Below, piece after piece: positions 5,198-5,865 of a stretch of 5,865 nucleotides of DNA. The DNA is taken from the NCBI GenBank assembly GCA_020057645.1, contig JAGVFL010000056.1:1-5865 (forward strand), given 5' to 3'. The position numbers and the translations under genes were made by a program. Below the pieces are notes generated by a model. That model was not told the DNA's origin and did not search any database. It saw only the letters and a list, made by a program, of their open reading frames with translations. The stretch comes from Candidatus Omnitrophota bacterium (GTDB taxonomy: Bacteria; Omnitrophota; Gorgyraeia; Gorgyraeales; Gorgyraeaceae). Position 1 is the first letter of the stretch. Every line of letters begins with the position of its first letter.

Positions 5198-5446
5198 ATG
5201 TCCTGGCCATATAGCACCATTTATAGATTTCTATACTCAAACGAAAGATACATCTGGGCCCAAGTCCGCATACTACACGAAACCGATAAAGCCATCCTTA
5301 TAACCGCCCTTTTCTGTCATTCCCGCGAAAGCGGGAATCCAAAAAATAATAACATCAAAATATGGATACCTAAATCACAAATATATAGAATAAGATTGAG
5401 GAAGAATGTTTTTGAGGTTTATGTTAAGGAAAGCGTTGTGGGATAA
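5198..5446 (+). CDS. Small protein of unknown function carrying a repeat-encoded insert
   Basis: I do not recognise this 82-residue protein. It starts at an ATG 7 nt after a near-perfect Shine-Dalgarno, on the opposite strand to the envelope genes. The N-terminal part (SWPYSTIYRFLY) is aromatic. It is followed by WAQVRILHETDKAILITA (residues 19-36) and, after the insert, IKIWIPKSQIYRIR and VFEVYVKESVVG. The alternation of hydrophobic and charged residues suggests a small all-beta domain. Residues 40-48 (CHSRESGNP) come from a palindromic repeat in what looks like a hairpin loop; without it the protein would be about 70 residues. There is no signal peptide or membrane segment. It follows a helix-turn-helix fragment and converges on a Bro-N/DinD-like gene, which suggests mobile or phage-derived DNA. 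It could be a decayed accessory gene. Confidence 0.65.
   Translation: MSWPYSTIYRFLYSNERYIWAQVRILHETDKAILITALFCHSRESGNPKNNNIKIWIPKSQIYRIRLRKNVFEVYVKESVVG
5315..5341. repeat. Dispersed repeat (GTCATTCCCGCGAAAGCGGGAATCC type) in frame in the 82-residue ORF
   Basis: A perfect 8-bp stem, ATTCCCGC (5319-5326) with GCGGGAAT (5331-5338), encloses a GAAA tetraloop. TGTC stands on the left and CCA on the right. This is recognisably a repeat found interspersed in many bacterial genomes (recalled knowledge, no search done). On the plus strand it is read as CHSRESGNP without breaking the frame. Confidence 0.9.
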
Positions 5447-5485
5447 TCGTTCAAAATCAACTCCCTTAGGTATAGATATCATTAT

Positions 5486-5865
5486 CTATTCTATAGCTTT
5501 TATGTCTTTTGGCGGTAAATAGCTTTCTTTAGAAATTACCTTTTTACCGGTTTTTGATTCAAGCTCAATCCTGGCTTTCTTGGCAATTCTCCCGCCTTTT
5601 ATTCCTGCAATTTTGTTTTCTACCATTCCTTTAGCCTCTATAGCTTCCGCTATCTGCCTAGAAGATAATTCTGCCAAAGCAGTAAAAATAAGTTCTGCTT
5701 CTGTCATATGATCTCTTAAGTTTTGCGTTTTTAGCCCCTTAAGGCTTTTATGTTCTTTTACAGTAACATCTGACCATTCCTGATGTATTATATTAGTAAG
5801 TATCGCATACTCATCTTCTTTAGTTATTTCATGCTTGCTCCAATAGTCAGTTAGCTTATTGCGCG
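5486..5865 (-). CDS. Bro-N/DinD-like antirepressor family protein, C-terminal part (5' end beyond window)
   Basis: The minus strand is open from the right edge to the TAG at 5488-5486, giving 125 visible residues; the N-terminus lies outside. LTDYWSK, then EYAILTNIIHQEWSDVTV, EHKSLKGLKTQNLRDHMTEA, AGIKGGRIAKKARIELE and TGKKVISKESYLPP are in the order I recall for the C-terminal half of proteins with an N-terminal Bro-N (phage antirepressor) domain, often annotated as DNA-damage-inducible protein D. An ATG at 5707 lies inside the conserved LRDHMTE segment and is not the likely start. Such proteins are typical of prophages and defence or mobile islands. The Bro-N domain itself cannot be checked here. 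The gene converges on the 82-residue ORF with a 39-bp gap and no good terminator. Confidence 0.75.
   Translation of the reverse strand, partial: RNKLTDYWSKHEITKEDEYAILTNIIHQEWSDVTVKEHKSLKGLKTQNLRDHMTEAELIFTALAELSSRQIAEAIEAKGMVENKIAGIKGGRIAKKARIELESKTGKKVISKESYLPPKDIKAIE

Noticed and set aside
5010..5240. Minus-strand ORF of 76 codons across the murI upstream region
   Set aside because: It runs through the palindromic repeat, the antisense of the strong Shine-Dalgarno and the murI promoter, and its composition looks non-coding.
2802..5341. CRISPR array, because several hairpin repeats occur
   Set aside because: The repeats belong to different families, are irregularly spaced, and are separated by genes, not by uniform spacers.
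5473..5488. TAGATA/TATCTA hairpin between the convergent genes as a terminator
   Set aside because: The stem has six pairs, almost all A-T, and no adjacent T-run; too weak to call.

Overview
This is a cell-envelope locus from a Gram-negative bacterium. Kdo transferase, lipid A 4'-kinase and a lipid A-type acyltransferase all lie on the minus strand, so the organism makes a Kdo-lipid A outer membrane. The ELM1-like domain beside lipid A genes, and the many short palindromic repeats inside genes, resemble uncultivated lineages such as Omnitrophota. That placement comes from general resemblance only and is tentative.

Positions 1-4990 (minus strand, read right to left) hold a tightly packed gene series: murI (glutamate racemase, D-glutamate for peptidoglycan), queD (6-carboxytetrahydropterin synthase, queuosine pathway), kdtA/waaA (Kdo transferase), lpxK (lipid A 4'-kinase), and a long ORF that runs off the left edge. 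That ORF has no counterpart among the standard single-domain genes. It is a complete LpxL/HtrB-type acyltransferase fused in frame to an ELM1-like (predicted GT-B glycosyltransferase) domain. A sigma70-like promoter with an extended -10 lies just before murI. A second, with a perfect -35, overlaps the kdtA stop codon and could drive lpxK and the fusion gene separately. In pathway terms LpxK makes lipid IVA, KdtA adds Kdo and the LpxL domain adds a secondary acyl chain. The ELM1 domain may add a sugar, which is inference.

Positions about 5024-5865 look like accessory DNA. They hold a plus-strand helix-turn-helix fragment with no convincing start, a small plus-strand gene of unknown function behind a near-perfect Shine-Dalgarno, and, convergent to it, the C-terminal part of a Bro-N/DinD-like antirepressor-family gene cut by the right edge.

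The most unusual property is the density of short palindromic repeats. At least five clear elements and one probable one, from several sequence families, fall in under 4 kb. Three clear ones (in kdtA, queD and the 82-residue ORF) and the probable one (in lpxK) sit in frame inside otherwise intact genes and add about 9-23 residues to each protein. Two more, of one family, lie between genes or at a gene end.
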